Assembly (NCBI RefSeq): GCF_900107745.1
Contig: NZ_FNRO01000004.1
Location: 496,001-560,000 of the forward strand
Source: Variovorax sp. YR216
GTDB lineage: Bacteria; Pseudomonadota; Gammaproteobacteria; Burkholderiales; Burkholderiaceae_C
DNA length: 64,000 bases
Reading direction: 5' to 3'
Each line of letters begins with the position of its first letter. Positions within the stretch are counted from its first letter, which is position 1. The notes beneath the pieces are model-generated. The model had not been told where the DNA came from, did no database searches, and was given only the letters and a program-made list of their open reading frames with translations. A program made the translations under genes and the position numbers. Positions 40,264 to 49,647 of the stretch are shown piece by piece.

Positions 40264-40833
40264 TCAGTCCGCCACGACGAGGTTCTTGGTCTGGGGATCG
40301 GTCACGATCTCGCGCACCTTGCCGGCCTTGTCGAAAACGACCTGGTATTCGGCGAAGCTGCTGATCCACATGCGCCAGATCTCGGCATCGAGCTTCGGGT
40401 TCTCGCTGCTGATGGGCCAGCCGACCGCCATCGCGACCTGTTCGCGCGTCATGCCCTTGGTCACGCGCGCCTCCCTGATGGCGGACTGGATCTTCGGCGG
40501 AAAGCTCGCGATCTTGGCGGCCGGGTCCTCCTGAACCACCCAGCGCTGGGCGAATCCGCCCAGGTCGATGTCACGGCTGTAGTCGTTGCCGATGTCCTGC
40601 TTGCCGCCGTTGACCTCGATGTGCACCCGGTAGCGGCCGTAACCCGTCACCTTCACCGGCGTGCCGACGGGAATGATGCGCTTACCACTTTCGGCATAGT
40701 TGCTGTCGCTGGCCCAGCTTCCGTCGGTGCGCAGGTTGCAGCACAGGTAGCCGCTGAAGGTGGGCTGCGCCCAGGCGGGAATGGCAAGGGTGCCAAGCAG
40801 AGTTGCAACGACGGCGAAATGGCGGATCGGCAT
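40264..40833 (-). CDS. Secreted protein with BamE/SmpA-like motif (hypothetical)
   Basis: A 189-residue product with a signal peptide (cleavage near AWA-QP, residue 22). The mature part has two cysteines side by side (GYLCCNLRTDG) and a C-terminal half that resembles the SmpA/OmlA (BamE) fold in the segment GMTREQVAMAVGWPISSENP then VVFDKAGKVREI. It is likely periplasmic or outer membrane associated. It lies on the minus strand between gspE and gspF, interrupting the secretion cluster. The start at MPIRHFAVV was chosen over one 16 codons upstream because the signal peptide begins there and GGAGG precedes it. Function unknown. Confidence 0.72.
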   Translation of the reverse strand: MPIRHFAVVATLLGTLAIPAWAQPTFSGYLCCNLRTDGSWASDSNYAESGKRIIPVGTPVKVTGYGRYRVHIEVNGGKQDIGNDYSRDIDLGGFAQRWVVQEDPAAKIASFPPKIQSAIREARVTKGMTREQVAMAVGWPISSENPKLDAEIWRMWISSFAEYQVVFDKAGKVREIVTDPQTKNLVVAD

Positions 40834-40898
40834 GATGAACTCCTCCGACGGGTATTGCCCCGACAATGCGGGCTCGCGCATTCTGCAACCCGTCCCCC

Positions 40899-42131
40899 AT
40901 GCCTGCCTATTCCTTCGAAGCCATAGACCAACAGGGACAGCCCCGCAAGGGCGTACTCGAAGCTGACACCGCCCGCAGCGCCCGCGGCATGCTGCGCGCC
41001 CAGTCGCTGATTCCGCTCGCGGTGACGGTGGTCGGCAGCGCCGAAAGCGGCGTACCGGCCGCCGGCGGCTGGAACCGAGTGATCGGCGGCGGCCGGGTCT
41101 TCAACTCGACCACGCTGGCCGTCTGGACGCGCCAGCTCGCCGGGCTGGTGTCGTCGGGCCTGCCGCTCGAACGCGCGCTGACCGCGCTCACCGACGAGGC
41201 GGAGAACGAGGCGCAGCGCAACCTCGTCGCCTCGCTGCGCGCCGAAGTCAATGCGGGCTCGCCTTTCGGCCGCGCGCTCTCGCAGCATCCGCGCGAGTTC
41301 TCTCCGATCTACACCGCCGTGATCGGCGCCGGCGAGCAAAGCGGCAATCTCGGCCTGGTGCTCGAACGACTCGCGGACGACCTGGAGCAGCGGCAGGCGC
41401 TGCAGCAGAAGCTGGTGGGCGCCGCGCTGTACCCGGCGATCGTGACCATGGTCGCGATCGTGATCGTCGTCTTCCTCGTGAGCTACGTGGTGCCGCAAGT
41501 GGCGAACGTGTTCGCCGGGACCAAGCGCGCGTTGCCGATCCTTACCGTCGCCATGCTCGCGATCAGCGACTTCGTGCGCAACTACGGATGGGCGATGCTG
41601 GGCGTGATCGTCCTCGCGGCCCTCGGCGGCAGGGTCGCGCTCTCGCGTCCCGCGCTGCGCGAGAGGTTCGACGCCGCATGGCTCAACCTGCCGCTGGTCG
41701 GCAAGCTCTCTCGCGGCTACAACGCGGCGCGTTTCGCGAGCACGCTCGCGATGCTGGCGACGGCCGGGGTGCCCATCCTGCGTGCGCTGCAGGCGGCGTC
41801 CGAAACGCTGGGCAACAGCGCCATGCGCGCCGACGCGCTCGATGCGCTGGTGCTGGTGCGCGAAGGCGCGCCGCTCGCTTCCGCGCTGGCGCAGAAGAAG
41901 CGGTTCCCGGGCATCGTCTCGATGTTCGCCCGGCTCGGGGAACAGACCGGCACGCTGCCACTGATGCTGCAGCGCGCGGCCAACCAGCTCGGCGCCGAAG
42001 TGCAGCGCCGTGCCATGCATCTCGCGACCATCCTCGAACCGCTCCTGATCGTGGCCATGGGCGGCGTCGTGATGCTGATCGTGCTCGCGGTGCTCATGCC
42101 GATCATCCAGCTGAACCAGTTCGTCAAGTAG
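40899..42131 (+). CDS. gspF: Type II secretion inner membrane protein F
   Basis: Polytopic platform protein, 410 residues, beginning MPAYSFEAIDQQGQPRKG as in the family. Two repeated GspF domains each carry the conserved helix (TRQLAGLVSSGLPLERALTA and ASTLAMLATAGVPILRALQA) and GEQSGNLGLVLERLAD / GEQTGTLPLMLQRAAN. Three transmembrane segments are seen, the last being LIVAMGGVVMLIVLAVLMPI. It is separated from gspE by the minus-strand secreted protein gene, and its start lies 65 bp from that gene's start. Confidence 0.95.
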   Translation: MPAYSFEAIDQQGQPRKGVLEADTARSARGMLRAQSLIPLAVTVVGSAESGVPAAGGWNRVIGGGRVFNSTTLAVWTRQLAGLVSSGLPLERALTALTDEAENEAQRNLVASLRAEVNAGSPFGRALSQHPREFSPIYTAVIGAGEQSGNLGLVLERLADDLEQRQALQQKLVGAALYPAIVTMVAIVIVVFLVSYVVPQVANVFAGTKRALPILTVAMLAISDFVRNYGWAMLGVIVLAALGGRVALSRPALRERFDAAWLNLPLVGKLSRGYNAARFASTLAMLATAGVPILRALQAASETLGNSAMRADALDALVLVREGAPLASALAQKKRFPGIVSMFARLGEQTGTLPLMLQRAANQLGAEVQRRAMHLATILEPLLIVAMGGVVMLIVLAVLMPIIQLNQFVK

Positions 42132-42134
42132 CGT

Positions 42135-43034
42135 ATGCCGGTCACTCTGGACAACAAATTTGTCGTCGCGATCTCCTCGCGCGCACTGTTCGATCTCGAA
42201 GAAGAGAACCGCGTCTTCGAATCAGGCGACCACGAGGGCTACATGCGCCTGCAACTCGAACGGCTGGACGTGCCCGCGCGGCCAGGCATTGCGCACGCGA
42301 TGGTGCGCAAGCTGCTGCGCTTCAACGAAGACGGCGTGCAGCGGGTGGAGGTTGTGATCCTCTCGCGCAACGATCCGGTCTCGGGCATGCGGATTTTCCA
42401 ATCGGGCGCGGCGGCGGAGATGCAGTTGCAGCGCGGCGTCTTCACGCAGGGACGGGCACCCTTCGGCTACCTACGCCCGCTCAACGCCGACATCTTCCTG
42501 TCAGCCAACCCGCACGACGTCCGCGAAGCGCTGACCGCCGGCTTTCCGGCCGCGCACGTGATGGTCGAGGCGGTGCGCGCCAGCGACCACTACCCCGACG
42601 AACTGCGCATCGCATTCGACGGCGACGCGGTGCTCTTCAGCGACGAGGCCGAGCGCGTATACCAGCGCGACGGCCTCGCAGCCTTCCAGCAGCATGAATC
42701 GAGCAAGGCCGACGAGCCGCTGTCCGAAGGTCCCTTCAAGCCCTTTCTCGTGGCACTGCACCGGCTGCAGCAATCGGGCACGTCGCGCATGCGCATCCGC
42801 ACCGCGCTGGTCACCGCGCGCGGCGCACCAGCACACAAGCGCGCCATCCGCACGCTCATGAAATGGAACATCAAGGTCGATGAGGCGATGTTCCTCGCGG
42901 GCCTGCCCAAGGGCGAGTTCCTGCGCGAGTTCGAGCCCGACTTCTTCTTCGACGACCAGACCGGTCATGTCGATGCTGCCGCGCGCCACGTGCCCGCCGG
43001 CCATGTCGCGAGCGGCATCAGCAACGAGCGCTGA
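42135..43034 (+). CDS. 5'-nucleotidase (cytosolic NT5C1 / pfam06189 family)
   Basis: Predicted to dephosphorylate nucleoside monophosphates in the cytoplasm. The N-terminus VVAISSRALFDLEEENRVFE is the family signature, followed by DIFLSANPHDVREALTAGFP and RIAFDGDAVLFSDEAERVYQ, and the C-terminal HKRAIRTLMKWNIKVDEAMF LAGLPKGEF-type segment. The length of 299 residues is normal for the bacterial members. It starts three bases after the gspF stop. It is followed by a purine regulator-permease-deaminase set, which fits a nucleotide salvage role. Confidence 0.9.
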   Translation: MPVTLDNKFVVAISSRALFDLEEENRVFESGDHEGYMRLQLERLDVPARPGIAHAMVRKLLRFNEDGVQRVEVVILSRNDPVSGMRIFQSGAAAEMQLQRGVFTQGRAPFGYLRPLNADIFLSANPHDVREALTAGFPAAHVMVEAVRASDHYPDELRIAFDGDAVLFSDEAERVYQRDGLAAFQQHESSKADEPLSEGPFKPFLVALHRLQQSGTSRMRIRTALVTARGAPAHKRAIRTLMKWNIKVDEAMFLAGLPKGEFLREFEPDFFFDDQTGHVDAAARHVPAGHVASGISNER

Positions 43035-43051
43035 ACCGATCCGCCGGGACC

Positions 43052-43954
43052 ATGCACGCCAAGGTCATCCGGTATCTGGTCGAGGTCGTTCGCGCGGGGT
43101 CGATCCGCAAGGCGGCCGAGCAGCTGCATGTCGCGCCCACTGCGATCAACCGGCAGCTCCTCATCCTGGAGGACCAGTTCGGCACGCCGCTGTTCGAACG
43201 CATCCGGGGGCGTCTGCGGCTCACACCGGTCGGAGAGATCGTGCTGGCGCATGCGCGCGGCACGCTGCACGAATTCGAACTCGTGCGCCGGCGCGTCGAG
43301 GCCGTTCGCGGGCTGCACCAGGGCGAGGCGACGCTGAGTACCACGGCTGGGCTCGCGGGCTCGTTCCTGCCGACGGTCATCAGCCGGTTTCGCGCGCTGC
43401 ATCCCGGCATCCAGCTCAGGGTGGTCGACCTGCCGATCGCCGCCGTGCTGCGCAGCGTCGCGGACGGTGACAGCGACATCGCGCTGGCCTACGACGCGCC
43501 CCACACGGCGGGCTTGCGCTCCCTGTTCACCAGCGACTGGCCGATCGGCGCCGTGGTGCCGCGCGGCCATCCGCTCACCGCCAACGCGACCACCGTGCTG
43601 GCCGAATGCATCGGCTACCCGCTGATCCTGCCCGCGCAGGCGCTTTCGATCCGGGGCATCCTCGACGGCGCCTTCGGCCGCTCGGCCATCAGCGTCTCGC
43701 CGATCCTGGAGAGCACCTCGACCGCGCTGATGCGCCGGCTGGTGATCGCCGGGGATGGCATCACCTTCCTCAACCGCCTCGACATCATCGAGGACCACCG
43801 CGACGGCTCGCTGGTCTTCGTGCCCCTGCGCGACGCCGTCCTGCGCCCCCAGACGCTCACCCTCGTGACGCGCGCCTCGACCCCGCTGGCGCCGTCCGCG
43901 CAACGGCTCGCCGACCAGATCGCCGACAGCCTCGACACCTTGCTGACGCCTTGA
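43052..43954 (+). CDS. LysR-family transcriptional regulator
   Basis: DNA-binding regulator of 300 residues. The winged helix-turn-helix is in residues 1-60 (AGSIRKAAEQLHVAPTAINR then QLLILEDQFGTPLFERIRGR), and the rest is the LysR substrate domain (TTAGLAGSFLPTVISRFRAL onward). It lies 17 bp after the 5'-nucleotidase gene and 128 bp before the NCS2 permease gene, in the same direction, and so is a good candidate to control the permease and the deaminase. Its effector is probably a purine, by context only. Confidence 0.92.
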   Translation: MHAKVIRYLVEVVRAGSIRKAAEQLHVAPTAINRQLLILEDQFGTPLFERIRGRLRLTPVGEIVLAHARGTLHEFELVRRRVEAVRGLHQGEATLSTTAGLAGSFLPTVISRFRALHPGIQLRVVDLPIAAVLRSVADGDSDIALAYDAPHTAGLRSLFTSDWPIGAVVPRGHPLTANATTVLAECIGYPLILPAQALSIRGILDGAFGRSAISVSPILESTSTALMRRLVIAGDGITFLNRLDIIEDHRDGSLVFVPLRDAVLRPQTLTLVTRASTPLAPSAQRLADQIADSLDTLLTP

Positions 43955-44005
43955 CGGGGCCCCGGACGGAGCCTGAAACCGTCCACTTTTTTCGAACGCG
44001 GCGCG

Positions 44006-44016
44006 TCAAATATTGA
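44006..44016. promoter_or_regulatory. Palindrome in the LysR-permease gap, possible operator
   Basis: TCAA-ATA-TTGA is a perfect inverted repeat in the 128-bp gap before the permease gene, within an AT-rich patch of an otherwise GC-rich region. LysR proteins often bind a T-N11-A palindrome; this one is T-N9-A, so the match is only suggestive. Confidence 0.3.
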
Positions 44017-44082
44017 GATGGCGCGTGCACGGACTCCTTTCCTAGACTGCGGCGGAGGTCACAACGAAAAAGGCGAATCCAG

Positions 44083-45498
44083 ATGCAAGCCACCGCCCGC
44101 ACGACCGCCGCAGGAGACAGCACACCGGTCGACCAGAAACTGCCTTGGGGCCGCTGCAGCGCCCTCGGGCTGCAGCACGTGCTCGTGATGTACGCAGGGA
44201 CCGTCGCGGTACCGCTGATCGTCGGCGGCGCGCTCGGACTCTCGAAGGCCGACATTGCGTTCCTGATCAATGCCGACCTGCTCGCCGCGGGCATCGCGAC
44301 GCTCATCCAGGCCCTGGGGTTCTGGCGCTTCGGCATCCGCATGCCGGTCATGATGGGCGTGACCTTCACCGCGGTCGGCCCGGTGATCGCCATCGGCCTC
44401 GACCCCTCGCTCGGGCTTCCGGCCATCTACGGCGCCACGATCGCCGCCGGCCTGTTCGGCGTTCTTGTCGCGCCCTTGATGGGGCGGGTGCTCGGCGCAT
44501 TTCCGCCGCTGGTCACGGGGACTGTCATCACGCTGATCGGGGTCTCGCTGATGGGCGTGGCCATCAACTGGTCCGCCGGCGGACAGCCGTCCTCGACGCG
44601 CGTGGTGGACGGCGTGGCCCATTCCATCGGCAACCCGGCGTATGGTGAACCGGCCCATCTGGCGATCGCGGCGTCCGTCTTGCTCGTGGTGATCCTGATC
44701 ACGCGATTCGGCAAGGGGTTGATCGCCAACATCGCGATCCTGCTGGGCATCGTGTTCGGCGTCGGCCTGTCGCTGGCCCTCGGCCGCATGCATTTCGACG
44801 GCCTGGACGATGCGCCGTGGATGGCCCTGACGACGCCCTTTCATTTCGGCATGCCGCGCTTCGAGGCGGCGGCAATCGTCTCCATGTGCATCGTGGTGCT
44901 CATCACGATGGTCGAGTCCACGGGCATGTTCCTCGCTCTCGGCAACATCACCGGCCGCAGAATCACCTCCGACGCACTGACGCGCGGCCTGCGCGCCGAC
45001 GGCCTGGGCACGGTGATCGGCGGCGTGTTCAATACGTTCCCCTACACATCGTTCTCGCAGAACGTCGGCCTGGTGACCGTCACCGGCGTGCGCTCGCGCT
45101 ATGTCGCGGCCATGGGCGGCGCGCTGCTGATCGGGCTGGCGCTGTTCCCGAAGATCGCGCATGTCGTCGCCTCGGTGCCGCAGTTCGTGCTCGGCGGCGC
45201 CGGCATCGTGATGTTCGGCATGGTCGCGGCCACCGGTATCCGCATCCTCGGCACCATCGACTACGAACGCGAGCGCCACGCGCTATACGTCATCGCGATC
45301 TCCATCGGCCTGGGCCTGATCCCCACGCTTTCACCAGGCTTCTTCCAGCACTTTCCGGCCTGGACACATCCGATCACGCACAGCAGCATCGTTCTGGGCA
45401 CACTCGTGGCCGTCCTGCTCAATCTTTTCTACAACGGCGTGATGGCGCAGTCGCAATCCTTCGCGCTCGCCGCACGCACTTCCCACGGAACCGAATGA
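44083..45498 (+). CDS. Nucleobase:cation symporter-2 family purine permease
   Basis: Inner membrane proton symporter for xanthine, uric acid or related purines, 471 residues with about 12-14 membrane segments. The family start LPWGRCSALGLQHVLVMYAG, the nucleobase-binding region VESTGMFLALGNITGRRITS and the signature FSQNVGLVTVTGVRSRYVAA are present. It is followed one base later by the 8-oxoguanine deaminase gene, so both are cotranscribed and the transported purine may be the substrate or product of that enzyme. Confidence 0.93.
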   Translation: MQATARTTAAGDSTPVDQKLPWGRCSALGLQHVLVMYAGTVAVPLIVGGALGLSKADIAFLINADLLAAGIATLIQALGFWRFGIRMPVMMGVTFTAVGPVIAIGLDPSLGLPAIYGATIAAGLFGVLVAPLMGRVLGAFPPLVTGTVITLIGVSLMGVAINWSAGGQPSSTRVVDGVAHSIGNPAYGEPAHLAIAASVLLVVILITRFGKGLIANIAILLGIVFGVGLSLALGRMHFDGLDDAPWMALTTPFHFGMPRFEAAAIVSMCIVVLITMVESTGMFLALGNITGRRITSDALTRGLRADGLGTVIGGVFNTFPYTSFSQNVGLVTVTGVRSRYVAAMGGALLIGLALFPKIAHVVASVPQFVLGGAGIVMFGMVAATGIRILGTIDYERERHALYVIAISIGLGLIPTLSPGFFQHFPAWTHPITHSSIVLGTLVAVLLNLFYNGVMAQSQSFALAARTSHGTE

Positions 45499-45499
45499 C

Positions 45500-46918
45500 A
45501 TGACCCAGGCTCTTCCTGCGCATCGACCGCTCATCCTCCGGCACGCCGAGGTGCTGGTCACCATGGACGCCGCACGCCGCGAAATCGCGGATGGTGCGGT
45601 GGTGGTCGAAGGCCCCGCCATCGCATGGACCGGCGCAACCGCCGAACTGCCCGCGGCGTACGCGGATGCGCTGCGCGACGGGCAGGCCGATTCGATCGAC
45701 ATGCACGGCCATGTGGTGCTGCCCGGCCTGGTCAACACGCACCACCACATGTACCAGAGCCTCACCCGCGCAGTGCCCGAGGCGCAGGACGCCGAGCTCT
45801 TCGGCTGGCTCACCAACCTCTACCTGCTGTGGGCGCGCATCACGCCCGAGATGATCCGCGTCTCGACCCGGACCGCGATGGCCGAGCTGATGCTGTCGGG
45901 CTGCACCACGACCAGCGACCACCTCTATCTCTTTCCGAATGGCTCGCGGCTCGACGACTCGATCGAGGCGGCCGATGCGATGGGCATGCGCTTCCACGCA
46001 GCCCGCGGCAGCATGAGCGTGGGCCGCAGCCTCGGCGGCCTGCCGCCCGACGAGGTGGTGGAGACGGAAGACGCCATCCTCCGCGACAGCGAACGGCTCG
46101 TCGATCGTTGGCACGACCCTTCGCGGCACGCGATGCAGCGCATTGTGCTGGCCCCTTGTTCGCCCTTTTCCGTTTCGCGCGACCTCATGCGCTTGTCGGC
46201 GGAACTGGCGCGCGAACGCGGCGTCTCGCTGCACACGCATCTGGCCGAGAACGACAACGACATCGCCTACTCGCGCGAGAAGTTCGGCATGACGCCGGCC
46301 GAATACGCCGAGGACCTCGGCTGGGTCGGCCATGACGTGTGGCATGCGCACTGCGTGAAGCTCGACGAGGCCGGCATCGCGCTCTTCGGCCGCACCGGGA
46401 CCGGCGTCGCGCACTGCCCCTGCTCCAACATGCGCCTCGCCTCGGGCATCGCGCCGATCGGTGCGATGCGCCGCGCCGGCGTGCCGGTGGGCCTCGGCGT
46501 GGACGGCAGCGCATCGAACGACGGCGCGCACATGCTCGGCGAAGCACGGCAGGCCATGCTGCTGCAGCGCGTCGGCTTCGGGCCGTCGGCGATGACGGCG
46601 CGCGAGGCGCTGGAGATCGCGACGCTCGGCGGCGCGCGCGTGCTGGGCCGCGACGACATCGGCGCGCTTGCGCCGGGGATGTCGGCCGACATCGTGGCCT
46701 TCGACCTGAACGGCGTCGCGCACGCGGGCGCGGGACACGATCCGGTCGCGGCCCTGGTGTTCTGCCAGCCGGGCGCAGTCGCGCTGAGCGTGATCAATGG
46801 GCGCGTGCGCATTCGCGACGGCCGTTTCGAGAACTTCGAGCTCGCGCCGCTTCTGGCGCAGCATCGCGACCTGGCGCGCACGCTGTACGAGCGGGCGCGG
46901 CATCCACACACCGCCTGA
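45500..46918 (+). CDS. 8-oxoguanine deaminase (amidohydrolase superfamily)
   Basis: Predicted to convert 8-oxoguanine to uric acid and ammonia, in the cytoplasm. Metal and active-site motifs are LPGLVNTHHHMYQSL, LHTHLAENDND, VWHAHCVKLDEAGI, GVAHCPCSNMRLASG and GLGVDGSASNDGAHMLGE. The length of 472 residues and the HHHMYQ and DLYL-like stretches match the group of 8-oxoguanine deaminases that is often misannotated as hydroxydechloroatrazine ethylaminohydrolase. The start is two bases after the permease stop. Confidence 0.9.
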   Translation: MTQALPAHRPLILRHAEVLVTMDAARREIADGAVVVEGPAIAWTGATAELPAAYADALRDGQADSIDMHGHVVLPGLVNTHHHMYQSLTRAVPEAQDAELFGWLTNLYLLWARITPEMIRVSTRTAMAELMLSGCTTTSDHLYLFPNGSRLDDSIEAADAMGMRFHAARGSMSVGRSLGGLPPDEVVETEDAILRDSERLVDRWHDPSRHAMQRIVLAPCSPFSVSRDLMRLSAELARERGVSLHTHLAENDNDIAYSREKFGMTPAEYAEDLGWVGHDVWHAHCVKLDEAGIALFGRTGTGVAHCPCSNMRLASGIAPIGAMRRAGVPVGLGVDGSASNDGAHMLGEARQAMLLQRVGFGPSAMTAREALEIATLGGARVLGRDDIGALAPGMSADIVAFDLNGVAHAGAGHDPVAALVFCQPGAVALSVINGRVRIRDGRFENFELAPLLAQHRDLARTLYERARHPHTA

Positions 46919-47011
46919 AGCATCCTTTTTCAGCGCTACTTAAGACTGGAGCGCTGCTCGGCGGTAGCATGAAAGCAACGCGCCTTTCCGGCGCGCTTCC
47001 ATGCCCACGCC

Positions 47012-48778
47012 ATGAATTCTCCTGACGGCTCCAAGAACCTCCTTGCCACCCTGCGCCGCATTGGCGCATTGACCGCGCCCTACTTCCGCTCGGAAGAGAA
47101 ATGGACCGCCCGCGCGCTTCTCGCGGCGATCGTCGCGCTCAATCTCGGCGTGGTCTACATGCTGGTGCTCAACAACCAGTGGTACGCACGCTTCTACGAT
47201 GCCCTTCAGAACAAGGACCAGGCGGTGTTCTGGCGCGAGATCATCTTCTTCTGCTGGATCGCCGCCGGGTACATCGCCATCGCGATCCTCAAGTTCTACC
47301 TGACCCAGTTGCTGCAACTGCGCTGGCGAGCATGGATGACGCGCAGTTATCTCTCGCGCTGGATGGCCGACCACACCTTCTATCACCTGGAACTCGCGCG
47401 CTACGGCAAGAACAACGGCCAGTCGCCGGACAACCCCGACCAGCGTATCCAGGAAGACATGCAGCTCTTCACCGACTACACGATGACGCTGTCCATGGGC
47501 CTGCTCAACGCCGTCGTCACGCTGGTGAGCTTCATCGGCATCCTGTGGGGGCTGAGCGGCGACACGACGCTCTCGCTCTTCGGCAACACCTACACCGTGC
47601 CGGGCTCGATGGTGTGGATCGCCCTTGCCTATTGCGCGGCGGGCACGATCATCACCCACTACATCGGCCGTCCGCTGATCGGCCTCAACTACCAGCAGCA
47701 GCGCTTCGAAGCCGACTTCCGTCATCACCTCGTGCGGGTGCGCGAATACAGCGAAGCCATCGCGCTCGACCATGGGGAGCAAGTCGAACATGAACAACTC
47801 GAGCTGCGCTTCGGTTCAGTGCTCAAGAACTACCTGCAGCTGATCACGAAGCAGAAGAACCTCGTGGCGTTCACCGCCTCGTTCGGGCAGGCGTCCGTGA
47901 TCTTCGCGTTCATCGTGCAGGCGCCGCGCTTCTTCAGCGGCGCGATCCAGCTGGGACAGCTGATGCAGGTCAACTCCGCATTCGGCCGCGTGCAGGATTC
48001 GCTGAGCTGGTTCGTCGACAACTACGACCGCGTCGCCGTCTGGCGCGCCACCGCCGACCGTCTCACCAGCTTCGAGGCCGCGATGCGGGCACATGCGAGC
48101 GAGACGAGTGCGCTCGAGCGCACGCCGGCGGCGAGCGGCGAAGGCCTGAAGGCCGCCGACGTCAGCGTCACGCTTCCCGACGGCGTACCGCTGATCCAGG
48201 GCGCGGCGCTCGCAGTCCAGCCCGGCGACAGCGTGCTGCTGCAAGGCCCGTCGGGCAGCGGCAAGTCGACGCTGTTCCGCGCCTTCGCGGGCATCTGGCC
48301 GTTCGCGAACGGCCGTGTCTCGATGCCGGCGAATGCGATGTTCATTCCGCAGCGCCCCTATGTGCCGAACGGCCGTCTGCGCGATGCACTTGCGTATCCG
48401 CAGCCGGCGAGTGTCTACACCGACGCGCAGCTCGTGCAGGCCTTGAAAGAAGCGATGCTGCCCGATCTGGCGGCGCGCCTCGACGACAGCGATGCGTGGA
48501 GCCAGAAGCTCTCCGGCGGCGAACAACAGCGCCTGGCGATCGCCCGCGTGCTGCTGCGCAAGCCGGCCTGGGTCTTCGCCGACGAGGCCACGAGCGCACT
48601 CGACGCCGAGATGGAAGAGACCCTCTATCACCGTCTCGCGGCCGGCGTGAAAGCTGCCGGCGGCGCGATGGTGTCGATCGCGCACCGCGCCTCGGTCGGC
48701 GCCTTCCACGACAGGCGCTGGACGCTGGTGCCCGAATCGAACGGCTCGGCCGCCCGCTACAGGGTCGAGGCGATGTAG
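47012..48778 (+). CDS. ABC transporter, fused permease-ATPase (YddA / SbmA-BacA-like)
   Basis: Inner membrane transporter of 588 residues. The N-terminal half is a membrane domain of the SbmA/BacA type ([40 protein letters not shown], then [20 protein letters not shown]). The C-terminal half is an ATPase with Walker [21 protein letters not shown], signature [16 protein letters not shown] and Walker [13 protein letters not shown]. Relatives are linked to vitamin B12 or peptide uptake, but the substrate here is unknown. It is monocistronic, and its last 22 bases overlap the end of queC. Confidence 0.92.
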   Translation: MNSPDGSKNLLATLRRIGALTAPYFRSEEKWTARALLAAIVALNLGVVYMLVLNNQWYARFYDALQNKDQAVFWREIIFFCWIAAGYIAIAILKFYLTQLLQLRWRAWMTRSYLSRWMADHTFYHLELARYGKNNGQSPDNPDQRIQEDMQLFTDYTMTLSMGLLNAVVTLVSFIGILWGLSGDTTLSLFGNTYTVPGSMVWIALAYCAAGTIITHYIGRPLIGLNYQQQRFEADFRHHLVRVREYSEAIALDHGEQVEHEQLELRFGSVLKNYLQLITKQKNLVAFTASFGQASVIFAFIVQAPRFFSGAIQLGQLMQVNSAFGRVQDSLSWFVDNYDRVAVWRATADRLTSFEAAMRAHASETSALERTPAASGEGLKAADVSVTLPDGVPLIQGAALAVQPGDSVLLQGPSGSGKSTLFRAFAGIWPFANGRVSMPANAMFIPQRPYVPNGRLRDALAYPQPASVYTDAQLVQALKEAMLPDLAARLDDSDAWSQKLSGGEQQRLAIARVLLRKPAWVFADEATSALDAEMEETLYHRLAAGVKAAGGAMVSIAHRASVGAFHDRRWTLVPESNGSAARYRVEAM

Positions 48779-49458
48779 CGCTCCCAGCCGCGGGCGCGCA
48801 GCTCGCAGGCTGGGCAATTGCCGCAGCCGTAGCCCCAGCCGTGGCGCTGGGCACGGTCGCCGAGGTAGCAGGTGTGCGTGTCCTCGACGATGAGATCGAC
48901 CAGGGCCGGGCCGCCAATGCGGTGCGCCATCTCCCAGGTGGCGGCCTTGTCGATCCACATCAGCGGCGTTTCGATCAGGAGCCGCCGGTCCATGCCCAGC
49001 GACAGCGCCAGTTGCATCGCCTTCATGGTGTCGTCGCGGCAATCCGGGTAGCCGGAGAAATCGGTCTCGCACACACCGGTCACGATCACGTCGATGCCGC
49101 GCCGGTACGCCAGCGCGCCGGCGAGCGTGAGGAACAGCAGGTTGCGCCCCGGCACGAACGTGTTCGGCAAGCCATTGGCCTGCATCTCGAAGGCGATGTC
49201 CTGCGTGAGCGATGACGCGCTGATCTGCCCCAGCACATCGACCGTGAGCATGTGGTCCTCGCCGAGGCGCGGGTCCCAGCGCGGGAAGCGCTCTCGCAGC
49301 TGCTCCAGTACCTCGAGGCGCGCATCCAGTTCGATGCGATGGCGCTGGCCATAGTCGAAGCCCACTGTTTCGACACGCTCGTACTTTTCGAGCGCTGCCG
49401 CGAGACAGGTGGTCGAGTCCTGACCGCCGGAAAAGAGGACAAGTGCGGAGCTGTGCAT
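48757..49458 (-). CDS. queC: 7-cyano-7-deazaguanine synthase
   Basis: Makes preQ0 from 7-carboxy-7-deazaguanine with ATP and ammonia, in queuosine synthesis. The PP-loop motif is [20 protein letters not shown] at the N-terminus, the middle has [20 protein letters not shown], and the C-terminus has zinc ligands [20 protein letters not shown] then ACELRARGW. The length is 233 residues. It is convergent with the ABC transporter gene by a 22-base overlap. No other queuosine gene lies next to it in the window. Confidence 0.96.
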   Translation of the reverse strand: MHSSALVLFSGGQDSTTCLAAALEKYERVETVGFDYGQRHRIELDARLEVLEQLRERFPRWDPRLGEDHMLTVDVLGQISASSLTQDIAFEMQANGLPNTFVPGRNLLFLTLAGALAYRRGIDVIVTGVCETDFSGYPDCRDDTMKAMQLALSLGMDRRLLIETPLMWIDKAATWEMAHRIGGPALVDLIVEDTHTCYLGDRAQRHGWGYGCGNCPACELRARGWERYIASTL

Positions 49459-49556
49459 GGTGATCTTCGTTCCCTGAAAGGGCGCGAGTTTGGCACCATC
49501 GGCCGCAGGCGCCTACTTCAGGCCGTTCGGTCCGGTTACAGGCGCATTCCGCCGGG

Positions 49557-49644
49557 AACCCCGCGGAACCGGCTCAGCCGGGCCGCCGGGGTTGCCCCCT
49601 GGAAGGGGGTGCCCGAGCCACACGAAGTGGGCGAGGCTGGGGGT
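49557..49644 (-). repeat. Structured dispersed repeat, copy B
   Basis: Outer stem AACCCCG (49557-49563)/CGGGGTT (49587-49593) encloses CCGGC-TCA-GCCGG, followed by CCCCCT-GGA-AGGGGG and a CACGAAGTG arm ending GGCTGGGGGT. It lies 3 nt after the stop codon of the DUF1854 gene. Compared with copy A, the outer-stem sequence differs but remains fully paired. Confidence 0.9.
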
Positions 49645-49647
49645 AGG

